Assembly (NCBI GenBank): GCA_937868545.1
Contig: CALMMX010000195.1
Coordinates: 1 to 36,009 of the forward strand
Length of the DNA stretch: 36,009 nt
Source: an uncultured Bacteroidota bacterium
GTDB lineage: Bacteria; Bacteroidota; Bacteroidia; B-17B0; Aurantibacillaceae
Reading direction: 5' to 3'
Positions 1 to 8,519 of the stretch are shown in pieces. The notes beneath the pieces are model-generated. The model was given only the letters and a program-made list of their open reading frames with translations. It was not told the origin of the DNA and searched no databases. Both the position numbers and the translations under genes were made by a program. The stretch's first letter is position 1, and each line of letters begins with the position of its first letter.

Positions 1-823
1 CTGCTAATGCTCCAGAAATTGTATGAGTCCATGCACCTGATAAACTAATATTACCGCTCATTGTAACTGGTACATTTGCATTTATTGTTATATTAGGCAA
101 TACAGAACGACCAGCTGCAGATGTACTAGAAATACTAATTGAAGTTCCATTAAAAATAAAATTTGCCGTGTTTGAAGTTGGTATACCTAACCCTGAATTA
201 TCCGTAACAAGCCCTTGCTTTATATTTAAAGTTCCTTGGTATCCAAATAACTTACTGTCAGTAATATTCAAAACATTTACATCTGTAGTTGCAAAATTTA
301 CATTTCTTTGCCCAGTACCTGCTAAAAACACGTGTAGTTTTAAGGTGTTCAACATATTAGTAGCTGTATTAAAACCAGTAATATTAATTGTAGTTGCATC
401 TTCAAAATACAAATGCATGGTTCCTGAATTATTATTAAAAACCCCTGCTGTTCGTCTAACAATTGAAGAACTGGAAACAGCCTTATTTAAAATATTGAAA
501 TCTACATCTGGTGCAATAAAGGTACCTGCAGCTTGCGAAAAGTTACCATTAACGTCCAAACTAAATCCAGTACAATTAATTGTTCCCGTATAACCAGCAG
601 CTATCGAAAAACTAGAAACAGAATGATCCAAACTAAAATCACAATTTTTTGTACCTGTACCATTAAATAATACATTATTAGTTGTAGTTGGCACTACACC
701 ACCAACCCAGTTAGCTGCAGTACTAAAAAAATTATCTGCTCCTAATCCACTCCAAACAATCGTTTGAGCATTTAGCCCTCCTAAGAATAAACTTAAGAAT
801 AGTATTGTATATATTTTCTTCAT
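1..823 (-). CDS. Secreted beta-rich repeat protein, N-terminal part (runs off the window)
   Basis: The minus strand is open from an ATG at 823 to the window edge, about 274 codons with no stop. The first 20 residues are a clear signal peptide (MKKIYTILFLSLFLGGLNAQ), ending in the Ala-Gln cleavage region typical of Bacteroidota secreted proteins. The mature part is rich in Asn, Thr, Ser and Gly, starts with a WSG..ADNFFSTAANWVGG segment, and has the alternating pattern of beta-helix or Ig-like surface proteins. Such proteins usually end in a T9SS sorting domain, but the C-terminus is outside the window, so export by T9SS is inference. No enzymatic motif is visible. It is transcribed divergently from the helicase-nuclease gene at 980. 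Confidence 0.75.
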   Translation of the reverse strand, partial: MKKIYTILFLSLFLGGLNAQTIVWSGLGADNFFSTAANWVGGVVPTTTNNVLFNGTGTKNCDFSLDHSVSSFSIAAGYTGTINCTGFSLDVNGNFSQAAGTFIAPDVDFNILNKAVSSSSIVRRTAGVFNNNSGTMHLYFEDATTINITGFNTATNMLNTLKLHVFLAGTGQRNVNFATTDVNVLNITDSKLFGYQGTLNIKQGLVTDNSGLGIPTSNTANFIFNGTSISISSTSAAGRSVLPNITINANVPVTMSGNISLSGAWTHTISGALA

Positions 824-979
824 AAAATTATGTTTTATAGTTATTGTAAATATCAAAAAAAAAAATCAAAAATCCTAATTATGTTTTCAAAATTTATGCC
901 ATTAATCGACCAAACTAACAATCCAATCATTAAGTTTTATTAAATACCATTCTAATTAAAAATATTTTTAAATTTATAT

Positions 980-3900
980 ATGCAAAGTTCTAATTTCTTA
1001 GTTTACAAATCATCTGCTGGAAGCGGCAAAACATTTACTTTAGTTAAGGAATACCTAAAGTTGGCACTAAGAGATAAAAATAATTTATCTAATTCGTTTA
1101 AAGGAATATTAGCTATAACTTTTACAAATAAGGCTGCTGCCGAAATGAAATGGAGAATTATTAGGGCCTTAAGGGAAATTAGCACGCATAAAAATGAATT
1201 TTTAAGTTCGCTCATTGCTAAAGAATTACAAATTAGTTCTGAGGATTTACATGAAAGGGCTAGTATAGTTCTAACCTCCATATTACATCACTATTCCGAT
1301 TTTTCTATTGGAACTATTGATAGCTTTACCCACCGTATTATTAGAACATTTGCATTGGATTTACAACTTCCATTCAACTTCCAAATAGAAACTGATACTG
1401 ATAGCGTTTTTAATAAAGTTATATCAACTTTGATAAGTAATTTGGGCAAAGATGAATTAATAACAAATTACCTTGTTCAATTTTCATTATCACAAGTTGA
1501 AGAAAACAAATCATGGGATCCTGAGAAATTATTATTCGACTTTATTAAAGAAATTAATAAAGAAGGTGATGTTGATGTTTCTGAGCAATTTAAAGAGTTT
1601 CAAATTAATGATTTCGAGATAACTAAAAACAAACTATATGAGCTCATAAAATCGTATGAATTGTATTTAAAAAATCAGGGAGAAAAAGGTATTGCAATCA
1701 TTCAAAATAAAAAAATTAATAAAGATGCTTTTTCGGGTGGTGGCACTATATTTAACTTCTTTAAATTTCTTAAAAATAATGAGAGAACCACCGCTGAAGA
1801 ATTATTTATTTCTACTGTAAATAAAACTTTAGAAACCCAAGTATGGCATTCAACAAAGGCAACCTTAAATGATAAAGATTTAATATACAGTGTAAATTCT
1901 CAATTAGAAGCCATTGCCTACGAAGTAAAAAATTATTTAACCGAACACGAAAAAAAATATACTGTATACAACTTAATTTATAAAAACATTTATGCAATGG
2001 GCTTGGTTAATGAACTAGCCAAACTCACTGCTGAATACAAAGAAGATGAAAACGTACTTTTTTTATCTGAGTTTAATGAACGCATTTCTAAAGTTGTTTC
2101 TGATGAACCAACACCTTTTATTTTTGAACGTTTAGGAGACAGGTATAAACATTTTTTGCTTGATGAATTTCAGGATACATCAGCCATGCAATGGCATAAT
2201 TTATTACCATTAGTAGATAACTCTTTAGCAAACGGTAATTTAAATTTAGTTGTTGGTGATGGTAAACAATCTATTTACAGATGGAGAAATGCAAATGTTG
2301 AACAATTTATTAATTTGCCATTTATTAAAAATAAGGACAAAAATATATTATTATCAGAACGTGAAGCATCATTAATACGAAATTTTAAAGAAGAATTTTT
2401 AGATACAAATTTTAGAAGTGAACCCACCATCGTAAAATTCAACAATCACCTATTTGAATTTCTCTCACACAAATTACTTGATGAAGATTTTAAAAGAATA
2501 TATTTTAACCAAGAACAAAAACATAAAATTGGAGAAAGTGGTTATGTAAGTATACAATTTCCTGAATTAAACAATGATGATGTAGATGCAATTAACACAA
2601 AACTCACACTTGAACACATTGAACAAGCAATTAATGATGGTTACCAATATAATGACATTTGCATTATTGTCAGTAAAAATTATAACGGCAATACAATAGC
2701 TAACTTTTTAATTGAGCACGGTATCCCCGTTGTATCAAGAGAATCTCTATTACTTAACAATGCCAAAGAAGTTATTGTTTTAACTTCTTTTTTAAAATAC
2801 ATTTTAAATCAACATGATTTTATATCTGCATCAGTAGTAATAAATTATTTATACCTCAACCAATGGTTTAGTGAAGAAAAATACATTGAATTTTTAAAAT
2901 TGGTTAACCTAAATAAATCAACTTCGTTAATTAAACTTTTCAACCAAGCAGGAATTAAAATTGATGAACTTAAAATTGCAACTTCAAACTTGTATGATTG
3001 TTGTGTTGAAATTTCAAAAGCGTTGAAGCTAAATGAAACAAACCCTCAATACATAAGATTTTTTTTAGACGAGGTGCTCTCATTTTTACAAACCAATACA
3101 TCAAACATTTCTATATTTTTAAATTGGTGGGAAAAGCGTTCAGCAAAAGCCTCTGTAATTATTCCTGAAGGAATAAATGCCGTTAATATTATGACCATTC
3201 ATGCCTCAAAAGGTTTAGAATTTCCAATTGTAATATCGCCATATGTAAATTTTAAAACAGATAAAGCCAATCCAATTTGGGTTAATTTGTCGGAAGCAGA
3301 AAAGGAAGAACTTAACTTACCAATTGCCTTATTAAATATTGGAAAAAAAATTGATTCTACTGAGTATAGCCCAGTTGCTCAAAAAGAACTTATGTTAGTT
3401 AAACTCGATTGTTTAAACATGCTTTATGTTAATTTCACTCGAGCCGTTGAAAGACTGCATATTATTTCTTCCAAACCAAATAAAACAGTAGATAACACAA
3501 GTTATACATGGCTAAAAGAATATGCTTTGAATCAAGCAAGTTTTGATAAGGAATTAAATACATTAGAAGTTGGGACATTAGAACCTAAAAAACAGCATAC
3601 ACATATTCAATCAAAATTAGAACAATTTAAAATCGAAACACTTAATTTTAATGCGGAAAATCCAATAAAGATTAAAAATGCAAGTGGCTATAAATCCAAC
3701 GAAGAAGTAACCAAAGCAAGAGAGTATGGGATTCTAGTACATAATATATTATCGCAAATAAACTCTATTAATGATATTGAAACTATAATAGAAAAATCGG
3801 TTTTAAAAGGAGAAATTAACGAATTTGAAGCATTGAGTATTAACAATGATTTAAATGAAATCTTACAAAATGCAGAAATAGAGTCCTATTTTAAAAATGA

Positions 3901-4141
3901 ATTAAATGTAAAAAATGAATTTGAAATTTTAAATAAAGAAGGTGAAATACTAAGGCCTGATAGAGTTGTAATAATTGGTAATGAAGCTATTATAATAGAT
4001 TATAAAACAGGCAAAAAAAATTCTTCAAAATACCATTCTCAAATGCAAGATTATAAAAATGCTTTATTAGAACTTGGTTATACTTCAGTTAAAAAAGTGT
4101 TATTATATATTCACGAAAAAGAAATAGAAATTTTAGCATAA
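980..4141 (+). CDS. UvrD/Rep-type helicase fused to PD-(D/E)XK nuclease, AddA/RecB-like
   Basis: A 1053-residue cytoplasmic superfamily 1 helicase-nuclease of the AddA/RecB type, expected to unwind and resect double-strand breaks for RecA-dependent repair. Visible motifs: Walker A AGSGKT at residues 13-18, motif Ia AITFTNKAAAEM near 46, Walker B DEFQDTS from residue 395, motif III GDGKQSIYRWR near 430, motif V TIHASKGLEFP near 737 and motif VI YVNFTRA near 815. At the C-terminus lie GILVHNIL near 917, RPDRVV near 990 and IDYKTGKK near 1005, the RecB-family nuclease signature (Asp and Asp-x-Lys). All key residues look intact. The usual AddB-type partner is not adjacent; upstream is a secreted protein gene and downstream a convergent HAD gene two bases away. 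Assignment as AddA rather than another SF1 nuclease-helicase rests on length and domain order. Confidence 0.88.
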   Translation: MQSSNFLVYKSSAGSGKTFTLVKEYLKLALRDKNNLSNSFKGILAITFTNKAAAEMKWRIIRALREISTHKNEFLSSLIAKELQISSEDLHERASIVLTSILHHYSDFSIGTIDSFTHRIIRTFALDLQLPFNFQIETDTDSVFNKVISTLISNLGKDELITNYLVQFSLSQVEENKSWDPEKLLFDFIKEINKEGDVDVSEQFKEFQINDFEITKNKLYELIKSYELYLKNQGEKGIAIIQNKKINKDAFSGGGTIFNFFKFLKNNERTTAEELFISTVNKTLETQVWHSTKATLNDKDLIYSVNSQLEAIAYEVKNYLTEHEKKYTVYNLIYKNIYAMGLVNELAKLTAEYKEDENVLFLSEFNERISKVVSDEPTPFIFERLGDRYKHFLLDEFQDTSAMQWHNLLPLVDNSLANGNLNLVVGDGKQSIYRWRNANVEQFINLPFIKNKDKNILLSEREASLIRNFKEEFLDTNFRSEPTIVKFNNHLFEFLSHKLLDEDFKRIYFNQEQKHKIGESGYVSIQFPELNNDDVDAINTKLTLEHIEQAINDGYQYNDICIIVSKNYNGNTIANFLIEHGIPVVSRESLLLNNAKEVIVLTSFLKYILNQHDFISASVVINYLYLNQWFSEEKYIEFLKLVNLNKSTSLIKLFNQAGIKIDELKIATSNLYDCCVEISKALKLNETNPQYIRFFLDEVLSFLQTNTSNISIFLNWWEKRSAKASVIIPEGINAVNIMTIHASKGLEFPIVISPYVNFKTDKANPIWVNLSEAEKEELNLPIALLNIGKKIDSTEYSPVAQKELMLVKLDCLNMLYVNFTRAVERLHIISSKPNKTVDNTSYTWLKEYALNQASFDKELNTLEVGTLEPKKQHTHIQSKLEQFKIETLNFNAENPIKIKNASGYKSNEEVTKAREYGILVHNILSQINSINDIETIIEKSVLKGEINEFEALSINNDLNEILQNAEIESYFKNELNVKNEFEILNKEGEILRPDRVVIIGNEAIIIDYKTGKKNSSKYHSQMQDYKNALLELGYTSVKKVLLYIHEKEIEILA

Positions 4142-4143
4142 AA

Positions 4144-4779
4144 TTAATTTGTAACTATTCCATTTTCTATTAAAAGTAATTCTACTTCTCTATTTTGATC
4201 TAATAAATAAGCATTAATACCAATTTGTGATGCGCCATTTACATGAATTATAGTATCATCAATAAATAATGTTTCTTCAGGATTTAAACCATTTTCATTT
4301 AAAACAAATTCAAAAATATCACTATTAGGTTTTCTCATTCCAATCCTGCATGAATAATACACTTTTTCAAAAAAAGAATCTAAATTTTTAAAACCATGAT
4401 TTTCAAATAAAGAAGCCTCAAATTCCGTAATATGCGTTTCATTTGTATTACTTAACAAAAATATTCTGTATCTATTTTTTAATTTAAGTAGTAAATCCAA
4501 CCTATTTTTAGGAAAATCTAATAGCATGGCATTCCAAGCAAATTTCATTTTTTCGAAACTTAAATTGGAGTTTAATAACACATTAATTTTATTAAAAAAA
4601 TCTTCTTCAGTTATTTCGCCTTTATCAAATTTATCAAATACATCATCTTGTTTTAGCTGAGTATAAACATTTTCAAATGGCTCAGGAGTTATTTTATTAA
4701 ACTCATTTATAGTTTTTGGAATATCAAGATTGATTATAACACCCCCTAAATCAAAAATTATATTTTTTATTTCGCGCAT
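4144..4779 (-). CDS. HAD-superfamily hydrolase (subfamily IA, YihX-like)
   Basis: A 211-residue haloacid dehalogenase-like hydrolase, probably a cytoplasmic phosphatase acting on a small phosphorylated metabolite. Motif I is FDLGGVI near residues 9-15, where the nucleophile Asp is kept but the second Asp of DxD is Gly; this is normal for the YihX-type subgroup. Motif II is LLSNTNETH near 112 (Ser/Thr), motif III the Lys in GMRKPNSDIF near 149, and motif IV FIDDT near 172. A helical cap follows motif I. No signal peptide. It is convergent with the helicase-nuclease gene (stop codons only two bases apart, no terminator between) and divergent from the tRNA promoter, so its own promoter must lie in 4780-4845. 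The substrate cannot be predicted. Confidence 0.85.
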   Translation of the reverse strand: MREIKNIIFDLGGVIINLDIPKTINEFNKITPEPFENVYTQLKQDDVFDKFDKGEITEEDFFNKINVLLNSNLSFEKMKFAWNAMLLDFPKNRLDLLLKLKNRYRIFLLSNTNETHITEFEASLFENHGFKNLDSFFEKVYYSCRIGMRKPNSDIFEFVLNENGLNPEETLFIDDTIIHVNGASQIGINAYLLDQNREVELLLIENGIVTN

Positions 4780-4784
4780 AAATT

Positions 4785-4814
4785 TTGAAAATCAAATACA
4801 AATATATACTTTTG
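4785..4814 (+). promoter_or_regulatory. Promoter of the CAU-anticodon tRNA
   Basis: TTG at 4785-4787, a 19-base spacer and TACTTTTG at 4807-4814 match the Bacteroidota housekeeping promoter (TTTG / TAnnTTTG) essentially perfectly. The tRNA starts 30 bases further on. Confidence 0.8.
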
Positions 4815-4844
4815 CAACCTTAAATCTGAACTAGATTTCAGATT

Positions 4845-4918
4845 GCTCCTATAGCTCATTCGGTTAGAGCAACTGACTCATAATCAGTAGGTGCCTGGTT
4901 CGATTCCAGGTGGGAGCA
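4845..4918 (+). tRNA. tRNA with CAU anticodon (Met elongator, or Ile2)
   Basis: A complete 74-base cloverleaf. The acceptor stem GCTCCTA pairs with TGGGAGC (one G-T wobble); the D arm is GCTC..GAGC, the anticodon stem ACTGA/TCAGT with loop CTCATAA (anticodon CAT), and the T arm CCTGG-TTCGATT-CCAGG. The discriminator base is A and CCA is not encoded, as is usual in this phylum. It is not the initiator form, since the first pair is G-C rather than the C-A mismatch. Met elongator and lysidine-modified Ile2 cannot be separated by eye. Confidence 0.93.
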
Positions 4919-4931
4919 CGATTAATCGAAT

Positions 4932-4966
4932 AAAAAGCCTGTAAATCAATAAATTACAGGCTTTTT
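4932..4966 (+). terminator. Terminator after the CAU tRNA
   Basis: AAAAAGCCTGTAA and TTACAGGCTTTTT form a 13-base-pair hairpin with a short AT-rich loop and a T run, 13 bases after the tRNA. Because the stem is A/T flanked it could work in both directions. Confidence 0.85.
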
Positions 4967-4981
4967 CATTTTATTAAACAA

Positions 4982-5017
4982 AAAAACCTCAACCTTATTA
5001 TATAAGATTGAGGTTTT
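4982..5017 (-). terminator. Terminator of the CHU_C surface-protein gene
   Basis: The inverted repeat AAAAACCTCAA / TTGAGGTTTTT, extended inward with one mismatch, ends 16 bases beyond the stop codon of the minus-strand gene at 5033. Reading leftward it has a T run. Confidence 0.82.
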
Positions 5018-5032
5018 TATTTAATATTTTAA

Positions 5033-7930
5033 TTATCTAAATAAATTAAAAGTTCCTTGTTTTTCAACTTCTTTTCCATCATAACCTGTCGCTTTTATAA
5101 AATAGAAGTATGAACCATCAGAAGCTTTGGAGCCATTTGCATTTATACCATCCCAACCAGCTTTAGGTCCAGTAAATTCATATAATTTTTCGCCCCATCT
5201 ATTAAATAATTGCAATGTTATTTCTTTTACACCAGTTGATTTTATCGTAAATATATCATTGCTTCCATCATCATTTGGAGTAAATACATTTGGAATTTCT
5301 AAACTAAAACCATCTTCTACAACTATAGTTACAATTGCAGTATCTATACAAACTCCATTTGTAATTATTAACATTACATTATAACTACCCGTTGATGGAT
5401 AATTTGTACTTGGATTAATTACTGTTGATGTATTTCCGTTATCAAATGTCCAACTATAAGTTAATGCTCCAGTGCTCATATCAGTAAAATTTACATTTAA
5501 AGGAGCACCACCAGTTATTGGATCTGCATTAAATGCAGCTGTAATAGTTCCCTGTGTAACATTTACTGTAGCTGTTGAATTACAACCTGTAATTGTATTA
5601 GTAGTAACTACAGTATATATTCCAACCTGACCTACAACAGGGGTTTGTGAATTACTACCAGATAAAATAGTTGGTCCTGTCCAATTATATACTATATCAG
5701 TTGTTAATGTTGACGTTGCAGTTAAAGAAACTGTTGCAATACCACATGGTATTACTGCATTTGATGCTGTTGATACTGTTGGAATAACTGTACCACCTGT
5801 AATTGAAATAGATCGTGTATTAACACAACCAGTAATTAAATCTGTAATAGTTGCTACATATTCTCCAGCTGCATTAACCAATAATGGATTAGATAATGTT
5901 GTAGTTCCTATTGACCAAATAATTGCATTTGTATTACTACTACTTGCTGTTAAAGTGATAGTTGGTGCAGCACATGTAATTGTATTACTTGTTGCAGCAA
6001 CAGTTAATGTAGGCAAAGCACTGCTTGCAGTAACATTTACAGTATGCAATGTAAAACATCCATTTATAGGATTTGTACATGTAATTGAATAAATACCAGA
6101 ACCTTGTCCTATAGCATTTTGGCTACTTGCACCACTTAATATTGAACTTCCTGCTGGTGCAACCCATGAATAATTCATTCCTGCTAAAGAGGAACTTAAA
6201 TTAACAGTATTAGTAACACATGTTATGCTTCCAGTATAAGAAGCTGTAAAAGCAGGGGCTGTATTATTTACAATTGCAGAAACTACAGCAACTCTAGAAC
6301 ATCCATTAACTGGATTGGTAATATTAACAGAATACGTTCCACTTCCTGAACCTATAGCGTTTTGAGAAGATGCTCCAGAAACAATTGAACTTCCTCCTGG
6401 TGCAGTCCATGCATAAGTCATACCCGAAGGCGAAGAGGTTAAATTTATTGTATTTGCTAAACAAGTAACACTACCCGAAGTACTAGCAATTGAAGACGGT
6501 AAAGAAGTATTTTGTGGTACATTTACAGTTGCAGTATTCGAGCAACCATTTATTGTATTAACTGTTGTTAATGTATAAATCCCACCAGATGTAGCAACTG
6601 CTGACGAACTAATTGTTCCACCGCTAAAACTTGGTCCACTCCAAGAATAGGTTACTCCTGAGCTTGGACCACCAGTTAATGAAATTGTTGTATTGCTACA
6701 AGTTATAGATCCTGAACTACTAGAGGCTGTTGTAACCGGTGCTGTTATATTTTGAGAAACACTTACAGTAGCTGTACTACTACATCCTGAAGAATTTGTA
6801 ACAGAAAGTGTATATGTTCCTGGCTGATTTACAGTTACATTTGCAGTACTTCCACCAGAAACTACTCCTGGTCCAGACCAAGCATAAGTAGTCATTCCAG
6901 TTGGCCCACCATTAATAACCAAATTTGGAGTTGAACAAGTTAAAATTCCAGGCGATGTGGCAGTTGCAACTGGAGCTGTTCCTGATGAACTAACAGAAAT
7001 TGTAGATGTTGCTGCACCAGGACATGCTCCACCACCACCAGTTACAACAACTGTATAAATACCAGCAGCATTTACAGTAACAGCGCTTGTGCCTGCACCA
7101 GATAAAATTCCAGGTCCTGACCAAACATAAGTAGGTAAAGTAACTGATGTAGTAGCAGTTAATACAGAAGTTAAGGCTGCACATGATAAGCTTCCTGAAC
7201 TAGTAATTCCTGAATTTAACTGAGGAAAAGGACAAGAGGCAAAATCACTTGCTCCTGTTACTAATGAAGATGGAGAAAATGTGATAGTTGTACCTGAAAT
7301 AATACCAACATATTGTGTACCACTGCAATCTGCAAAAAGTTTATTACCAACAATTGCATATCCACCACCAGCTGAAGCAATAGGGCTTCCAATTAAAGTA
7401 TATGTGCAAAGTATTGCACCAGTTGGACTATATTTTACAAGTCTTGGCGAAACTGAAGTTGTAAATAAAACATAAAAATTACCGTCATAATCTCCAATTA
7501 AATCATAAGGACCACTCCATCCTGGCAGTGTTAATACTAAAACATCTGTACCAGTGCCATCATATCTATATACTTGGCTAGAAATCCCTGACAAATTGTA
7601 AATATAAGGTCCAGCGCCACAAAGATTTACTGCAGCTGAATTTGTTACTGAATGCCCAGTATTAACCCATGTTGATCCGTTATAATAATGATATTGAGTT
7701 CCAATAATAGAATAAAAAGTTACTGCAGGCAAGGCTGCGTTTAAATTTTTACTAACTGCTAATCCATTACCTGTACATGATATCGAATTAGGAGTAGAGG
7801 TTAATGCAATAGGATCATAATTGGTTATTGATGTTCCATTTAAAGTGTAAAACAAATTACAATTTATTGGTAATTGCGCAAAGCCACATTTAATTACAAA
7901 AAGCAAAGCAAATAATAGATTTTTTCTCAT
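5033..7930 (-). CDS. Surface protein: Ig-like repeats, PKD domain, T9SS type B (CHU_C) sorting domain
   Basis: A 965-residue secreted protein. Residues 1-18 are a signal peptide (MRKNLLFALLFVIKCGFA). Residues about 20-235 look like a beta-propeller or lectin-like head (repeated Tyr/Gly-rich strands). About seven Ig-like modules of roughly 75 residues follow, each with a Cys near its start (for example GSITC, GSVTC), a central Y-W/S-GP strand and a second Cys near its end. A PKD domain (near 800-870, with YSWTFDNGN) is next. The last 85 residues are the gliding-motility-associated C-terminal domain, beginning VFTPNDDGSND and ending GTFNLFR, which directs T9SS export (type B). Likely an adhesin or structural surface protein. 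It follows a small secreted-protein gene by 21 bases and is probably cotranscribed with it. Confidence 0.88.
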   Translation of the reverse strand: MRKNLLFALLFVIKCGFAQLPINCNLFYTLNGTSITNYDPIALTSTPNSISCTGNGLAVSKNLNAALPAVTFYSIIGTQYHYYNGSTWVNTGHSVTNSAAVNLCGAGPYIYNLSGISSQVYRYDGTGTDVLVLTLPGWSGPYDLIGDYDGNFYVLFTTSVSPRLVKYSPTGAILCTYTLIGSPIASAGGGYAIVGNKLFADCSGTQYVGIISGTTITFSPSSLVTGASDFASCPFPQLNSGITSSGSLSCAALTSVLTATTSVTLPTYVWSGPGILSGAGTSAVTVNAAGIYTVVVTGGGGACPGAATSTISVSSSGTAPVATATSPGILTCSTPNLVINGGPTGMTTYAWSGPGVVSGGSTANVTVNQPGTYTLSVTNSSGCSSTATVSVSQNITAPVTTASSSSGSITCSNTTISLTGGPSSGVTYSWSGPSFSGGTISSSAVATSGGIYTLTTVNTINGCSNTATVNVPQNTSLPSSIASTSGSVTCLANTINLTSSPSGMTYAWTAPGGSSIVSGASSQNAIGSGSGTYSVNITNPVNGCSRVAVVSAIVNNTAPAFTASYTGSITCVTNTVNLSSSLAGMNYSWVAPAGSSILSGASSQNAIGQGSGIYSITCTNPINGCFTLHTVNVTASSALPTLTVAATSNTITCAAPTITLTASSSNTNAIIWSIGTTTLSNPLLVNAAGEYVATITDLITGCVNTRSISITGGTVIPTVSTASNAVIPCGIATVSLTATSTLTTDIVYNWTGPTILSGSNSQTPVVGQVGIYTVVTTNTITGCNSTATVNVTQGTITAAFNADPITGGAPLNVNFTDMSTGALTYSWTFDNGNTSTVINPSTNYPSTGSYNVMLIITNGVCIDTAIVTIVVEDGFSLEIPNVFTPNDDGSNDIFTIKSTGVKEITLQLFNRWGEKLYEFTGPKAGWDGINANGSKASDGSYFYFIKATGYDGKEVEKQGTFNLFR
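5545..7210 (-). repeat. Seven tandem Ig-like modules within the surface-protein gene
   Basis: The coding sequence is built of about seven modules of some 225-240 bases. Most are diverged, but the fourth and fifth share SGASSQNAIG, N-P-NGC and PGG/PAGSS segments at the same positions and look like a recent duplication. Confidence 0.7.
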
Positions 7931-7951
7931 AACATTTGTCTTTAATATAAT

Positions 7952-8341
7952 TTATTGGTAAAAAAATGTTGTTTGTTTTGATGATTTAGATTGTGTTTGC
8001 TGCTGAGTTAAAACAACTTTTTTCTCCTCATTAAAAAACACACAATCAAACACATAACCATCCGATGGAGATATTACTGTGAAAACTCTTGACCCATCAA
8101 CTTTTTCAAGCTTAGTCTTAATAAAATAAGTAGTAGTTAATCCCAACGTTTCAAAAGAAATTGTATTTGAACTTAAATCAATTGTTACTAATGACTTATT
8201 TGAAGATTCTATGCAATCTGAAACTAATTGCTTTTCAAAGTCATACTTACAAATTTGATTCTTTGTTGATAGAAGTTTTTCCTGTGAAAATAAAACAATT
8301 GAAACAGAAAATAATAGGAGTGTAAAAATTTTTTTTCTCAT
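7952..8341 (-). CDS. Small secreted protein of unknown function
   Basis: A 129-residue protein with a signal peptide at residues 1-19 (MRKKIFTLLLFSVSIVLFS) followed by Gln, the usual Bacteroidota cleavage context. The mature part has two cysteines (in KNQICKY and SDCIESS) that could form a disulfide, several beta strands, a third Cys in FDCVFF and a Gln/Ser/Lys-rich tail. I do not recognise a family. It is the first gene of a minus-strand pair with the CHU_C surface protein (21-base gap), so a role as accessory or partner of that surface protein is plausible but only inferred from position. Confidence 0.7.
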   Translation of the reverse strand: MRKKIFTLLLFSVSIVLFSQEKLLSTKNQICKYDFEKQLVSDCIESSNKSLVTIDLSSNTISFETLGLTTTYFIKTKLEKVDGSRVFTVISPSDGYVFDCVFFNEEKKVVLTQQQTQSKSSKQTTFFYQ

Positions 8342-8409
8342 AGTATCTGGATTGATAGTAAAAAATTATTTAATTATTCATTAGTAGAATTGCCCTACTA
8401 ACTATGTGA

Positions 8410-8441
8410 TAAAGGTAAGCTATTTACTTTTACAATTTCAA
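8410..8441 (-). promoter_or_regulatory. Candidate promoter of the small secreted protein / CHU_C operon
   Basis: On the minus strand, TTG (8441-8439) and TACCTTTA (8417-8410) are separated by 21 bases, seven of eight matches to TAnnTTTG. It lies about 70 bases upstream of the start at 8341. Confidence 0.4.
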
Positions 8442-8450
8442 CTGATAAAG

Positions 8451-8480
8451 AAAACCCCCTTCACAATGAGTAAAGGGGGC
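8451..8480 (-). terminator. Terminator of the porU-porV operon
   Basis: CCCCCTT and AAGGGGG form a 7-base-pair GC-rich hairpin with an 11-base loop. Reading leftward it is followed by TTTTC. It lies about 40 bases after the porV stop. Confidence 0.85.
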
Positions 8481-8519
8481 TGTTTATCGAGTGAAAAAAA
8501 TCAGAATTTTTAAATGTAC

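Noticed and set aside
168-593. Plus-strand open frame of 141 codons
   Set aside because: It lies opposite a minus-strand frame with a signal peptide and no stop from 823 to the window edge; no start context or family features of its own.
5500-7250. Periodic DNA pattern suggesting a CRISPR or satellite array
   Set aside because: The periodicity follows protein modules of about 75 residues in one open frame and is diverged; no short identical repeats with unique spacers.
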